The position numbers were made by a program, and so were the translations under genes. From assembly GCA_024811115.1 (NCBI GenBank), contig JAKOGH010000014.1, positions 41,677-105,676 on the forward strand: a stretch of DNA of 64,000 nt. The letters run 5' to 3'. This stretch comes from Terana coerulea. Its lineage: Eukaryota > Basidiomycota > Agaricomycetes > Polyporales > Phanerochaetaceae. A model generated the notes under the pieces. That model searched no databases, was not told where the DNA came from, and was given only the letters and a program-made list of their open reading frames with translations. Shown here piece by piece: positions 43,813 through 54,570 of this stretch (the stretch's first letter is position 1; the number at the start of each line of letters is the position of its first letter).

Positions 43813-46800
43813 TCAGTTATGTGCGAGAAACCGCCCCGCGATGAGGCACTCCTTCACCCAGGCGAAGGAGACGCACGTGTCGAGACCGTACGTGTCGTTG
43901 ATCTGCCGTGCCTCGTCCTTGTCCTTGACGACGACGTAGTGGTAGCCGTCCAGCGCATGGCCCGCGTCCTGGAACATGGCGACCGTCTCGACCTCCGCTG
44001 CGCCCATCGCGAGGATTATGCGCGGGATCATGCGTGTCGCTTCGCGCGACTTGTTGTCGGAGTTGCCCTGAGCACAGCGTGAGTGCTAGAACGATTCAAG
44101 GTGCGTGGTGAGCTTACCTTGCGAGACTTGGTCCCCGGGAGGTACTCCGCGTTCACGGTGAGGATCGTCATGTCCTTGAAGAGCTTCGAGGGCGCGACGT
44201 TGGCGGTGATGTCACGGATGTAGTCAGGGCAGGTGCCCCAGTCGAGGTCAACCATCTGCGTGAGCTTCACGTCGTTGAGCAGCTCGCAGGTCCCCGCGGG
44301 CAGCATATACTGCGACCATTCCTGCTCCTCTTCCTGTGGCCGGAACGCACGTCAGATTCACGATTTCGTGGGATACCATTGAAACTCACCGCATGTATCG
44401 ATTCATGGATCCACTGGAACCTGATGCAGGGGACACCGAGGGCCAGAGCAATGAGGTACTTGGGCTTGTGGTTAGCGTCGTCGGAGAGGAGGAAGACCCT
44501 ATCGATGCCGCCCTTCAAGAGGCCCCAGTCGTCTTGACTCAGCACCCAACGTTTTCCCTTCAGCTTCAGTTTGCCCTCGAGGCTGAATATATGGCACCAG
44601 TCCTCGTAGATGCTCCCGCCTGCTTTCTTGATCGCATCCTCGACGCTATTCCGGTCGTCAGAGTCGTTCCCCAGAGTGGTCGTGATGACGAAGCCCGTCC
44701 GGTTGAACAGCTTCGGGTTTGACTTCGACGAGCTCCTGCTCACGGATAGCCTGGACGGCGTGGGCGACTGCTTGATTTGCTTGAGCATGGTGACAATCTC
44801 GGCAGCTGTGAGGGTTCGGTCGTCCCAGTTGCTGGCCACCGAACGACCCGGCACCGTAATTGCCTTAGTTTCGACCTCGAGCTCTGGATCGTCCTCAATC
44901 TCCACAACGAGCTTCCTGTCGTGTTCGGATCGCGGGGGCCTGAAGACACATCCCTTCAATTTCTGCCGCTCGCTCTGCGCAACCATGATATAATCGCCCT
45001 TCCTCGGCTCCCAACGTCGCAGCTTCGCCAGCTCTACTTCTTCCTCCGTCTCGTCGTCGAACTGGACAGTGTACTTCTCGGGGTACGTCTCGGACTGCGC
45101 GTAGACAGTGCCGACGTAGTAATACGAGTCTCCCTTCCAGAGGGCCAACACTCGCGTGGCGGCTACTACACGAGCAGCAGACCCGGACTTCATCCTCGAG
45201 TTGCTCCGGACTGGAGGGGTATGTGTCGCCACCCTGACTCTACTCGTGGATGCCTTGATAGCAGACGACTGCGCCCGCCTGCGCCTCACGGTGTGAGAGT
45301 CGTCGTCCGCCAACTCCGTGCGCGCGTCCTCTGTATCCCGGGTGTCTCCACTGGTGAACGTATCGGCATCTGAGTCTGGTGAGCGGTGCTTCTGGTTTCG
45401 CGGAGTGGCAGGACCAGCGTTGCCCTTCTTTCCCTTGCCTTTAGCGGCGCGAGTGCCTTTGTGGGCGGGGGCGGGAAGGAAGTCTTGAGGATCAGAGGAC
45501 GGTACGACTTCTTCATCCTCTGCTTGAGCATGCGCTGGCTTCTTGGCAGAGGACATTGACTCCGTCCTGGGCCGTTTCCGCGGAGGGGGCATCAACGCAC
45601 CAGAGTCTTCTCGGTGTAACGGACTGGGTTTGCTCTGTGGCTTCGGCTGCTGGTTCTTGGTCGCAGCCAAAGGAGTGCCGTCCGAGTCAGACTCTTCCTC
45701 CTCTTCGTGAACGGGTCCGACAGCATGGTTGCTACCATTTTCGTCCTCTAGTGAGTCCTGGACGACCTCATCCGACTTATCGCCAAGTGAGATGTCGGGA
45801 TGGGGAATAACAGGCGAGGAAGTGATGCGAGGGATGGAAGCGGGCTGCGATGGTTCGGAATCAGGGATAATCTCTTCAGAGGACTGAGCCAGACTGCTGA
45901 ACAGAGTGCGTCTATGAACACTTGGAGGTGCGGCCTCTGTGGACCATCCCGTCGCCGGGAGGTTCGACGCCGCTGACGGCTGCGTTTCCTCGTAGGTGCC
46001 CCCGCCCTGGCTTTCATTGTCGACGCATCCGGTCTCTGGCAGATTAGACGCGGCATCAGGCTGGGTGGCCTCAAACGGCTCCTCGTCCTCGTCTTCGTCC
46101 GCTATCAGTCCGCTGTCCGGCAGGTGAACAGATGACGACTCCTGAGTCTGATCGTAGTTGCTTGGACCAGCGACAGCGTTGGAGGGCTCGTCAGCACCTG
46201 CAGTTTCGCGCTGAACAGCTTGTGCGTGCGCCCAAGCAGTCTCGTTGCCCTGAAAGCGCCAGCGTTTGTGAGGATTAACCATGGTCAGGAGGCTGCGCGG
46301 GCCATTCGTGGTTGTAGTCGTCGCCGCGGATGGTTGATACACACTCTCGTGAGGTTCGTCTGACTGCGTCCCTTGCTGTGTAGCCTCTTGGGAATATTGC
46401 GCAAATTGCGTGAAGCCAGGAGACGAGAACCGGATATCATCCTCATTGGGCTGGGTGTTCGCGAGTGGTTCGTCGTCTCCTTCGGGCTCTGCTTGGGACG
46501 TATCACCGACTTGATTTGGGAGAGAAGGGTCGATGTCTTCGTCCACTCTCTGCGCTCCGGAAAGTGACAAGTCCGAGAAATCGGAAAAAGGTTGGGACGG
46601 GGACTGTGATCGTACTGGTATATCTTCCAGAGCAAGAGCCCCATGAGGACGAAGCGGTGGCTTAGGAGGCACAGCACGCTTGTTCTTCGCGAGACTGGCG
46701 TACATGTCGCTGCCGAAGGAGGCCTCATCCTCGTCTTGCTGCGCCTCTTCTATACTCGAATCCTGCGAATGGCCCAAGTCTGACAAAGGGATCTGAAAGG

Positions 46801-47524
46801 TTTTTTCTTGCATGATCTTCTTATACGCAACGTCGACCGGGAGAGGCCCAGCAAAGGAGTCTTGTGAATCGGACCGCTGGCGTTTTCGGGGATTGGCGAT
46901 ACGCTCGGGTTTGATGTGTGCTTTACCAGGAGCGCATGGTGCATTGTCGCGGTACTGGTCGGATGGCTGGACAGGTAAAGCGTTCGTGACATCTGCGGTA
47001 GGAATGGCGAGGACTCCGGGGGCCACACCGGCCTTCGGAGCGCGAGCGGGAGGGGTAGGAGCGGAGGCCTCGGCACTTGCCATGTCGACGTCTGCATCAT
47101 TGGGATGAAATAGGTTCGTGACAGTGACAGGCGGAGGGGCTGTCGGCGGTTCTGCAGTCTTGACGCCCGATGCGTCTTGTCGAGGAGCAGGTGCGTTTTC
47201 TTTGTGGGAGTCCTCGCGTGTCAGCGAGCCGTAGTTCTGCGACTGGGATTGTGATGTAACGAGGCCGTGGAAGTTGTAGTAGGGAGATGGCGACTGCCTT
47301 TGCGAGGTTTGTGAGACATAAAGGTCCTTTCGGAGACTGTCGCCATTTAGTAGTACCGTGGGCTGCGGCACGGGTCGAACAGCGTTCAGAGCCTGGGTTG
47401 GTTGTGACTCGTCACTGCTAATAACCGCCAGAGCAAAGTAGATTGGCGGAGATTTGGTGCGAGTTAGATACAACATCCAAAACCACAATTAGACTCACTA
47501 GGTCGAGTCCTCATATGTGCCCAT
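43813..47524 (-). CDS. Rad9/Crb2/53BP1-type DNA-damage checkpoint adaptor
   Basis: Large nuclear adaptor with Tudor and tandem BRCT domains, expected to bind methylated/phosphorylated histones at breaks and to relay checkpoint signals. Exon 1 starts at 47524: MGTYEDSTY joined through GTGAGT...TTAGCAG to DESQPTQALNAVRPVPQPTV. About 700 residues of acidic, Ser/Gln/Pro-rich disordered sequence follow, with many SQ/TQ sites (QSQSQNYGS, FTQFAQYSQEATQQGTQ). The Tudor part is VLALWKGDSYYYVGTVYAQS, EKYTVQFDDETEEEVELAKL then RRWEPRKGDYI. BRCT 1 runs FNRTGFVITTTLGND to WVLSQDDWGLLKGGIDRVF with CIRFQWIHESI. BRCT 2 runs LFKDMTILTVNAEYLPG to VSFAWVKECLIAGRFLAHN. The N-terminal TQ density fits ATM/ATR-type phosphorylation. 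No comparable length outlier. Confidence 0.87.
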
Positions 47525-48051
47525 ATTGCTCCTACTACGGACGTCAAGACAACTAGATGTCGCGTTCGGCACGCTCACGGGGTTATCCTATTTCATGACC
47601 TGAGTCCAGCTATGAGAAGGATGTCACATTGATGAGCGCACCGTTCAATGCACGTCCTTCTTCAACTCCGCGACGGGCAGGTCAATGTGGCGGCGACTCC
47701 GATTTGTGCGACGGCCAGCCTCGATGGAATGAAGCAAAATCACAACCAATAATCCAAAATGAGGAGAGCGATATGCGGCGTGGTGGAGGATGGCCGTGCA
47801 GGGAGAAGGGGTCGTTGGCTGTGTTTTGGCCAGAGGGCGGGAGCAGATATTTCACGCGAGTCGTCGCCCCTACATTGGGCGTCTGTTTACGCGAGTACCC
47901 ACGTGTGGTTCGTGTCGGCCTAGGCCGGCGCTTGTCCTTCACCGTGTCTTGTTCCTCCCTTCCATCCTGACCTGCATTGCGCTGGTCGCCATAGTCGTCT
48001 TCAGCCTACCTCGATAACTTGTTCATTCATTTCACTACACTCATTATCCTT
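47525..48051. other. Divergent promoter region
   Basis: About 0.5 kb between the checkpoint-adaptor start and the single-pass membrane protein. The codons just before ATG 48052 encode a hydrophobic stretch in frame (see finding), so part of it may be coding. Confidence 0.4.
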
Positions 48052-49941
48052 ATGGCTGTGACAAATCTCAGAGCGAGGGCCCTGCCTATGCCCCCTCTCT
48101 TCCAGGCGAACACCCAGATGTATAACGACGAAGCGCAAGAGCACAACGACCCGATACATCAGAAGAAACCAGCGAAAACTACTACATCCAAGCCACAGCA
48201 TACTACTCACAACGCTAACTACTCTGAGAACTCCCCGACCAAGGACGAGAAAAAGAAGCAAACCAAAGAGAAACCGACCAAGAACTTGAAATCCACAGAG
48301 AAGAAACCTTCCGGTGAAGACGTCGACGACCAGGAGATACCCAGTCCCGCTCCTGACGCGAGCGCAACCAAGGCATCAACTTCTTTGAGCCATACGGGAG
48401 GAATCTACTCGGGCATACTTCCCGTCGTCCCTCCTTCGACTACGCTTACCGTCTCTACATCTGGTTTCTCTCCTCTTCCGCCTCTGGCTGCTTTCGCGAC
48501 TACGCATTCTGCAGTTACCGTTGCAGCATCTACTACCTCGTCGACGGTCTCTCCTCTGGCACCCACTTCAACAGCGACAACTAGCCACCAGGCGGCACAG
48601 CCGTCCAAAGGTCTCGCTACTGTCTCCATCGTCGCCATCGCGGTTGGGGCATTACTGTTTCTGGGCGGTATCTTCGCTGTCTTCAAGTTATGCCTTCGCC
48701 CACGCAAACGCGCTCAGATCCCGACTCCTTCGCGACCTGTCCTTCAAGACCCTTTCCAGGATGACCCCAAGGAAATCGACGCCGAAGAGGAGTCACTCTT
48801 TGGCGGTAAAGAACGAGTTTCAGCGCAACCAGGGACTAACGGCAACGGTGTCTTGTTGAACTGGACTCAGTATCCTCATACGTCCATCGCGAAGCCTCTT
48901 CCTACGCTGGACTACCACGCCTTCCAGCCTGCTAGTCCGCCTAAACGCAAATCGCTGGAGATGTCTCAGAAACCCATCGGTCTAGGCGTCATCGCACCTG
49001 GCCACTTGGCAGCTCGCTCTCAGAACCGCATCTCTGCTGTCTCTGCCTCGATTTACCCGAGCTCCCCACTTTCTACCTCTGCCGGACACGGAGTCGGCAT
49101 CGCTGTCGGAGGCTCCCCACTCACTGCGGATAACCTGCCTCTTCTCTCCAAGTCAGCGTCCAAGACTTCGCCTCGCAGGGCATCTCAAGCAGGCCGCCCT
49201 GGTCGTTACAGCATGATCATTCCTAGCACTTACGGTACCTCCGACCTGTATGGTAGTGCGTCTCCAGTGCCTACGACACCGAAGGCCGCCGCCGCCGGTC
49301 GCGCCCGCGTGAAAGCGACCTACACCCCAGGAACGATCCTCCGCGCATCGACGACGGCGCCCGTGGCGTCCCTCATGCACGTCGATGACCCCAGCCCATT
49401 CGAGCACACTCAATTCGTCCTGCCGCCCTTCTCCCCAATCACCAAGACTGAGGACCGCCGAGAGCGTGACACGAAGGCCCTCGCCAGCGCGCTGGGCCTC
49501 GAGAGCCCTGAGCCCTCCATGCCCTCGCCGCAGCCGACGCTGTATCCGGACGACTCTATCACGCTCGCGGGCGATCGCCGTCGTAGTGCGCGGCGCAGCG
49601 AGATCCTGAGCCCCCAGCTCGACGTCACCGCACGCCTCGGCAAACTCATGATGGGCGACTTCCAGAGCATGGCCTCCCTCCCGTCGATGCGTCACGTCCC
49701 CGGTGGCCAGGCGGGCGGCGCGCCACGGGGCAACGCGAACGCGAAGGGTGTGCCTAGAAAGCGCGTGGAGGAGAAGCCGCCGCGGGTGCCGTCGCCCCCG
49801 CCGATGCCCTCGCTGGCGCAGATGGCGCTGCAGCACAGCAACCCGCAGGACTTCGAGGACTACAGGAGCCCGACGTACAGCATCTATGGGCTGTATGGCC
49901 CGGATAGGAAGAGTCGGGAGCCCGGTTATGGAGGGTACTGA
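48052..49941 (+). CDS. Single-pass, Ser/Thr-rich membrane protein (sensor-like), unnamed
   Basis: First ATG at 48052 gives MAVTNLRARALPMPPLFQAN. The ectodomain is Lys/Thr-rich (KKPAKTTTSKPQHTTHNANY), then Ser/Thr/Pro-rich (TTHSAVTVAASTTSSTVSPL), mucin-like. One transmembrane helix, ATVSIVAIAVGALLFLGGIF then AVFKLCLRPRKR, is followed by a cytosolic tail of about 400 residues with repeated SP/TP sites (ASPVPTTPKAAAAG, LESPEPSMPSPQPTLYP). It ends YSIYGLYGPDRKS...GYGGY. The architecture resembles fungal cell-wall sensors or adhesion-type signalling proteins but no family motif is seen. The frame remains open upstream to 47995 through a hydrophobic FIHFTTLIILMAV, so a signal peptide is probably encoded upstream (spliced exon) and the true start is not fixed. 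No introns within the body. Confidence 0.65.
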   Translation: MAVTNLRARALPMPPLFQANTQMYNDEAQEHNDPIHQKKPAKTTTSKPQHTTHNANYSENSPTKDEKKKQTKEKPTKNLKSTEKKPSGEDVDDQEIPSPAPDASATKASTSLSHTGGIYSGILPVVPPSTTLTVSTSGFSPLPPLAAFATTHSAVTVAASTTSSTVSPLAPTSTATTSHQAAQPSKGLATVSIVAIAVGALLFLGGIFAVFKLCLRPRKRAQIPTPSRPVLQDPFQDDPKEIDAEEESLFGGKERVSAQPGTNGNGVLLNWTQYPHTSIAKPLPTLDYHAFQPASPPKRKSLEMSQKPIGLGVIAPGHLAARSQNRISAVSASIYPSSPLSTSAGHGVGIAVGGSPLTADNLPLLSKSASKTSPRRASQAGRPGRYSMIIPSTYGTSDLYGSASPVPTTPKAAAAGRARVKATYTPGTILRASTTAPVASLMHVDDPSPFEHTQFVLPPFSPITKTEDRRERDTKALASALGLESPEPSMPSPQPTLYPDDSITLAGDRRRSARRSEILSPQLDVTARLGKLMMGDFQSMASLPSMRHVPGGQAGGAPRGNANAKGVPRKRVEEKPPRVPSPPPMPSLAQMALQHSNPQDFEDYRSPTYSIYGLYGPDRKSREPGYGGY

Positions 49942-50169
49942 AGGACTCTTGGAATTTGTATAATTCGCGACTGGCTCAGTCCAGACGGATTTCACGGACC
50001 TCGGATGGTTGTATTGGTAGCCACACACTACTTAGACATGTCGATTCTCTCATGGTTGTATGAATATCATAGAGCACTAGACAATGAGGATTGCAAGCAG
50101 AGCATACAGCACATGCAGATATGTAAGAGTCGTAAACGGCGACAGAATCATGTAAAGGTGGTTGAAAAC

Positions 50170-51824
50170 TCAGACATGTACGAGTTCCTTCTCCCTATCC
50201 CGATTCTCCGCTATGGGAGGCTCGGGCGCATGTCCGGGCGCGCTCGGTATCCTTCCCGCCATCTCGCGCACCTGCTCGTCCTGCGCCCTCTCTGCTGCCA
50301 TCGCCTTCTCCGCTTCCGCCTCCCGCACGAGCGCATTCAGCTCGTCCTCGAGCTCCGCGTCCTCGATACCCGCGTCCGCCTGCGCCATGTCAGCGCCCAT
50401 GCGGATAGCCGCGTCGATCTCCTGCGCGTCCGCGTTCGCAGAGGCCATCGCCTCCATCGTCTCGTCGACCTTGCCGCGCTGGAGAGACGGGTGCGAGAGG
50501 ATGGCGCGCAGAGTGGCAGTGGAGGACTCGTAGGATTTCATGATCTGGGACAAGGTAGTGAGTATGTGCGAATGTAACACGATAATAATAAAAGGCAGGA
50601 AAACGCACCTCGACGTCGCCAGCAGAGGCCTCGACACGTATGAGGGTCGCTCGGAGGGTGTCTAGCGACCCGAGACGCTTCCTCAGGAGATCTTCGAACT
50701 GTTTGCGCGCACGAAGATGGCTCAGGGCTGTTTCTTTGCGCTTCTGCTTGAGTGCAGCGGATATCTTCTCATTGTATCTGAAAGTGGAATTGAGGAGGGT
50801 GTAGTTTGGCTACGTAAAACGACTCACTCGTCTATTTGCTGGTGAATGTGGTCCACGGATGCGTCAAGGTTCTCAACAGCGGTCTTCAATTCCAGAACAC
50901 CGACATCCACAGCCGATATTTCTGGTTGCAGCTCTCCGTCGGTGAATTTGATGACCTGCAGGAGTAGCCAATCAGAGATGAGCACGGTCAATAGACAATA
51001 GAGTACCCACGTCTCCTTGCCGGATGATGGCACGCTTATCCCTCTCGAGATACTTAAGCAGCACTTTCAAGTCCAAGTCAGAAAGCGTTGCGCCCTCGAG
51101 TATCGTGCTCGCATATGCTCGCTTGAATCCCTCGAAGCTATACAACGAGTCCGCAAGGTTGACGCCGGTCTTCGCCTCCTGCCTAACCAGCACAGCTTCC
51201 GCGGCACGCTCCAGCAGACTGAGCACGACGTAGTCGCCCTTGACCTTCTTCCACCGCTCGTTGTCACCGGCGGACCCGAGGTAGTCATCCGACCCGACGA
51301 TGCTGAGCTGCTGCAGCGCCCACCAGAGCGGCTTGCCCACGACGAAGGACGCTATGCGGTACGGCAGCCAACCGGGGTCGTATATTGACTGGCTCGCACC
51401 GAGGAATTGGGATAAAGGAAAGTAGGATTTGACCTGGCAGAGTTCGGCCTTCACTAGCACTATGCGGTTAGCCCAATCCGCGAAAAATGTAATGATGTTT
51501 TGAAGGACTCACGAGTACCGCGGCTAGCCCGAGCGGTCTACCGGCGCCCTCGAGTCTGAAGCTCTCCGAAAACACCGGACCCGGTGCATGCAGCACAAGT
51601 CTGTCCGGTATATGCGACTCGACTGCTGAATGCGCTTGCCAGCCGTTCGAGACGACGGCCTCCAGCGTGCGCCGCCACCATTCCACGTTCGACGTGAACG
51701 AACTCGAGTTCGACTGCTTTTGGCCGGAGAAGTCGGAGTAGAGGAACTTGAGCCGCGATGGCGTCGTTGTTTGGTACGTCGGCAGGCTCAAGAGTTGCGT
51801 GCGGGACGGGCCTGCGGAGGCCAT
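50170..51824 (-). CDS. ESCRT-III protein CHMP7 / Chm7
   Basis: ESCRT-III-type protein that guards the nuclear envelope. Start 51824 (MASAGPSRTQLLSLPTYQTT). The N-terminal winged-helix part contains LKFLYSDFSGQKQSNSSSF, EWWRRTLEAVVSNGWQAHS and DRLVLHAPGPVFSESFRLEG, then LPYRIASFVVGKPLWWALQQ. ERAAEAVLVRQEAKTGVNLA and LKVLLKYLERDKRAIIRQGD lead into the Snf7-like helices: YNEKISAALKQKRKETALSH, LRARKQFEDLLRKRLGSLDT and YESSTATLRAILSHPSLQRG. The C-terminal region is acidic with a MIM-like helix (ELEDELNALVREAEAEK) and ends REKELVHV. Four or more introns of about 50-60 nt. Its start is 451 bases from that of the DUF7918 gene, divergently. Confidence 0.85.
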
Positions 51825-52274
51825 CGTGCACGTCGAGGTCAAGGAATGAGGAGCGCTCTCCGTCTGCCAGTGCGCGTAGGAGGCGCTTCGGCACCGATCT
51901 CGATCCCATCAGTTCACGGAGCGCTGGAGGAAGCGGTCACCTGATGGGGCAATAAAGGGCGCGTCGGCGGTGCCTGTGTTTTCGCACGTGGCGGTTCGAC
52001 TTTCCACTACGCCCATCTGCGTAACTCCTTCACATTTTATTACTAGTACGTCTCTTTTGTTCTATAATCACCTGGCTGCCGCTTACAAGGTACGTGCCAT
52101 CACTGCTGGTGGTCCTCTTTGTTCCGCTTTTGGCTGAGGTGGCCACACATCCCAATTTGTCCAGATATAAAGCCCTTGACGGGCAGGGCAGCCTCCGGCC
52201 CTTAACCGCTACTTACAACTCACGCCTCCCCTACGAACACTTCTACGAACAACACCAAGCACGCTCCGCAAGCT
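51825..52274. other. Divergent promoter, CHM7/DUF7918
   Basis: 450 bases with no recognised gene. It separates two outward-facing genes and would hold both promoters. Confidence 0.4.
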
Positions 52275-53588
52275 ATGCTGACCCATCGAGGATTCTCTGC
52301 GTGGATTACGTGCGAGGGGAAGCAGGTCACGGAGTTCGAGACCGTCGTGGACCCCAAGACGAACAAAGGTCTCCTGCTGGATAGCCTGCGAGGTTGGAAA
52401 GGTACGCATACAATGTGGCGGCACGGTAACATGCATCTCACAGTGATGTAGCCCTTTACTGTGAATTGGATCGACCATGGAAGCAACGTCGACTCCGCGG
52501 GCTACATCAACCTCGACGGTTTCACCGTGCCCGGCCGGTTTCTATATGGTATGGGTGCGGCGCAGCGAGGCACTTTGCGCGTAGACGACAGGTCGGAACG
52601 CCCGTTCTTGTTTGCCAAGGTCGATCCTGGTGCGTTTGGTCTTGCATGGTTTCGCGAGCGCATACTCATTGTGGCGCAGTTGTGGCGAGGAACTTCTCCG
52701 GGAGGAGCCTCTCTGGGGCGGGAAAGGCTCCGGAAGTGAACAAGGAGCTCGGCACTATCTCTCTCAAGATAAAGCAGATCAAGCGCACTGTACCTACGCA
52801 TGACCCCAATGGTCCGTTGACTCCTCCGAAGCCTGCCAGAGGCCGGCGTAGTCTGGACCAAGCTTGCGTTGGGTGAGTGAGAGTGTATTTCGGCCTGTCT
52901 GGGACGCACAGAATCTCGCTAATCCAACATTCACGCTGTAGGTTTGGTGAGAAGATGTCCTCATCACTGCAACATCCGAAGACCTGGTCGTTTGTGCCAT
53001 ATGACAAGGGAAGCCCAAGTACCTATGTTCAATTCGTGTTTCGGTACAGGACAGCCGGTCAGCTCTGTCGCCCTGATCATACTCACTAGCCCTCTAACAT
53101 ACTCGTGTAGAGTTCCTCCTGGACCAAGGTATTGTCGCGTCGGACGAACTAATGCTCGGGCACGACGGCCGTAATGCGACACCGAAAGAAGAAGATTACG
53201 ATGAGCAGCAGCCCGTAGCTGGTCCCAGTACCAGCCGCGCCCAGCAGCGTACGCCTCCGTCCTCACCCCATACCCTTGGTCCCGGCTCTCTGCCCTCGTC
53301 CGGCTCCTCTCGGTTCGACAGCGCCAGCCCCGCACTCATGATTGGTCCGTCGTTCAGTCGCGTGAGTAATCTCCAATGCATGACGGCGTGATAAGATAGT
53401 TCTAACTTACAAAATGTTGTGTTGCTTAGCACGCATCGTACACCTTCACGGCAGACCCCATGTCCTCGCACTCTAGCCAGAGCAGCGCCTCCACCATGTC
53501 CCCGGCGATGGGCAGCCCGTACTATCGCCCCCACGTGAACAACTACCCGGCCGGCCCTGCTCCCACCAAGCGCAAGCGCCTCGCCTGA
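52275..53588 (+). CDS. DUF7918 domain protein with C-terminal NLS, one-base frame break
   Basis: Member of the Agaricomycete DUF7918 family, function unknown. Start MLTHRGFSAWITCEGKQVTE at 52275, then FETVVDPKTNK. At about 52366 (aacaaaggtctcc) an extra base moves the frame; read without it the family's SCWIACEVGKPFTVNW follows across an intron. Next come DHGSNVDSAGYINLDGFTVP, GRFLYGMGAAQRGT and RPFLFAKVD, then KELGTISLKIKQIKRTVPTH after an intron, FGEKMSSSLQHPKTWSFVPY and YVQFVFRYRT. A Ser/Pro-rich tail (PVAGPSTSRAQQRTPPSSPH) ends GPAPTKRKRLA, a basic nuclear-localisation-like motif, with stop 53586-53588. The right 3.3-kb element begins 295 bases downstream. Confidence 0.75.
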
Positions 53589-54291
53589 GTCGGCCTGCTC
53601 CTGCCACTCTCTCAAGAAACCCAGAAAACGCCCAAAACAACTGAATTCTGTCAAGTTACATCCGGCTGCTATCTCAGTGCTACCCTGCTGCTCTTCACTT
53701 TCCGTTTGCTGCTCGTCTATGCGTCACCTCTATGCTGCTCTCACCCTTCCTCGTCGATTTGTCGATTTGCTAGTACCCACCTCGCTGTTGCTCTCGCGCC
53801 CTGTCGTCTGTGTTGGCAAATCAAATGTCCCAAGTCTCGTCTTGTAACCCCGTAGTACCGTATAGTCTCGCACGAAGTGTACTTGCTGTTTAGTGTCTGA
53901 TGCTTCTTAGTAGTAGTGTAGTACTGTACTTCAAGTTATGCCGCCGTTTCTGCTCCTGTAGCTCGGGTAGCTAGCTGTTCATCAAGTGAAAAAGAATAAT
54001 ATATGATATCTATGCCATGATCCCCAGGCTCCTCTAGTCTGCCCGGACGGAGTAGCCAGACTAATGCTCCTGCGAACGGATGAGTCGTCTGTCTGACTCC
54101 TCAGGAATATGTGCGTGGACGCTTGTAATGGTATAAAGGTACGGTAACTGTCCCTTTACTTACCGTGAGAGTGTTGCGCTGATCCGCCGTCGGGACTCGC
54201 GATTGCATACAGACGGCGCTTATACAAGTTGCGCTTGTGGCGCAACCCTTCTCTCGACCTCTGAGTCGGTCTCCCGGCTAGAGCTTCGCAG

Positions 54292-54315
54292 CTCAGTACG
54301 TACGTACGTGCTGAG
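54292..54315. promoter_or_regulatory. 24-bp near-palindrome upstream of element gene (right)
   Basis: CTCAG-(ACGT-type repeat)-CTGAG preserved at the same distance as in the left copy, about 256 bases before the ATG. A TATAAAGG lies upstream near 54132. Confidence 0.4.
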
Positions 54316-54570
54316 GCTGTCAGTCATTCCCAAGAATGCACAGATAATATGGGTTCGTACTTTGAACGTTACAGTGACGAACATCTCATTCAACATCGAG
54401 GCCGGATTTGGAACCTCGTCCAAATGCGGCGTCGATGCTGAGCCTGACAGCAAAGGAAGACTGTGATCGAGGGCTGACACGGGCGAAAGCGGCGGACGTG
54501 CCCGCTCAACTGTACAAAGGCGGGCTGCTCCCCACTTCCCTCTTCTTTACCTACCACCACTTTGCCCGCC

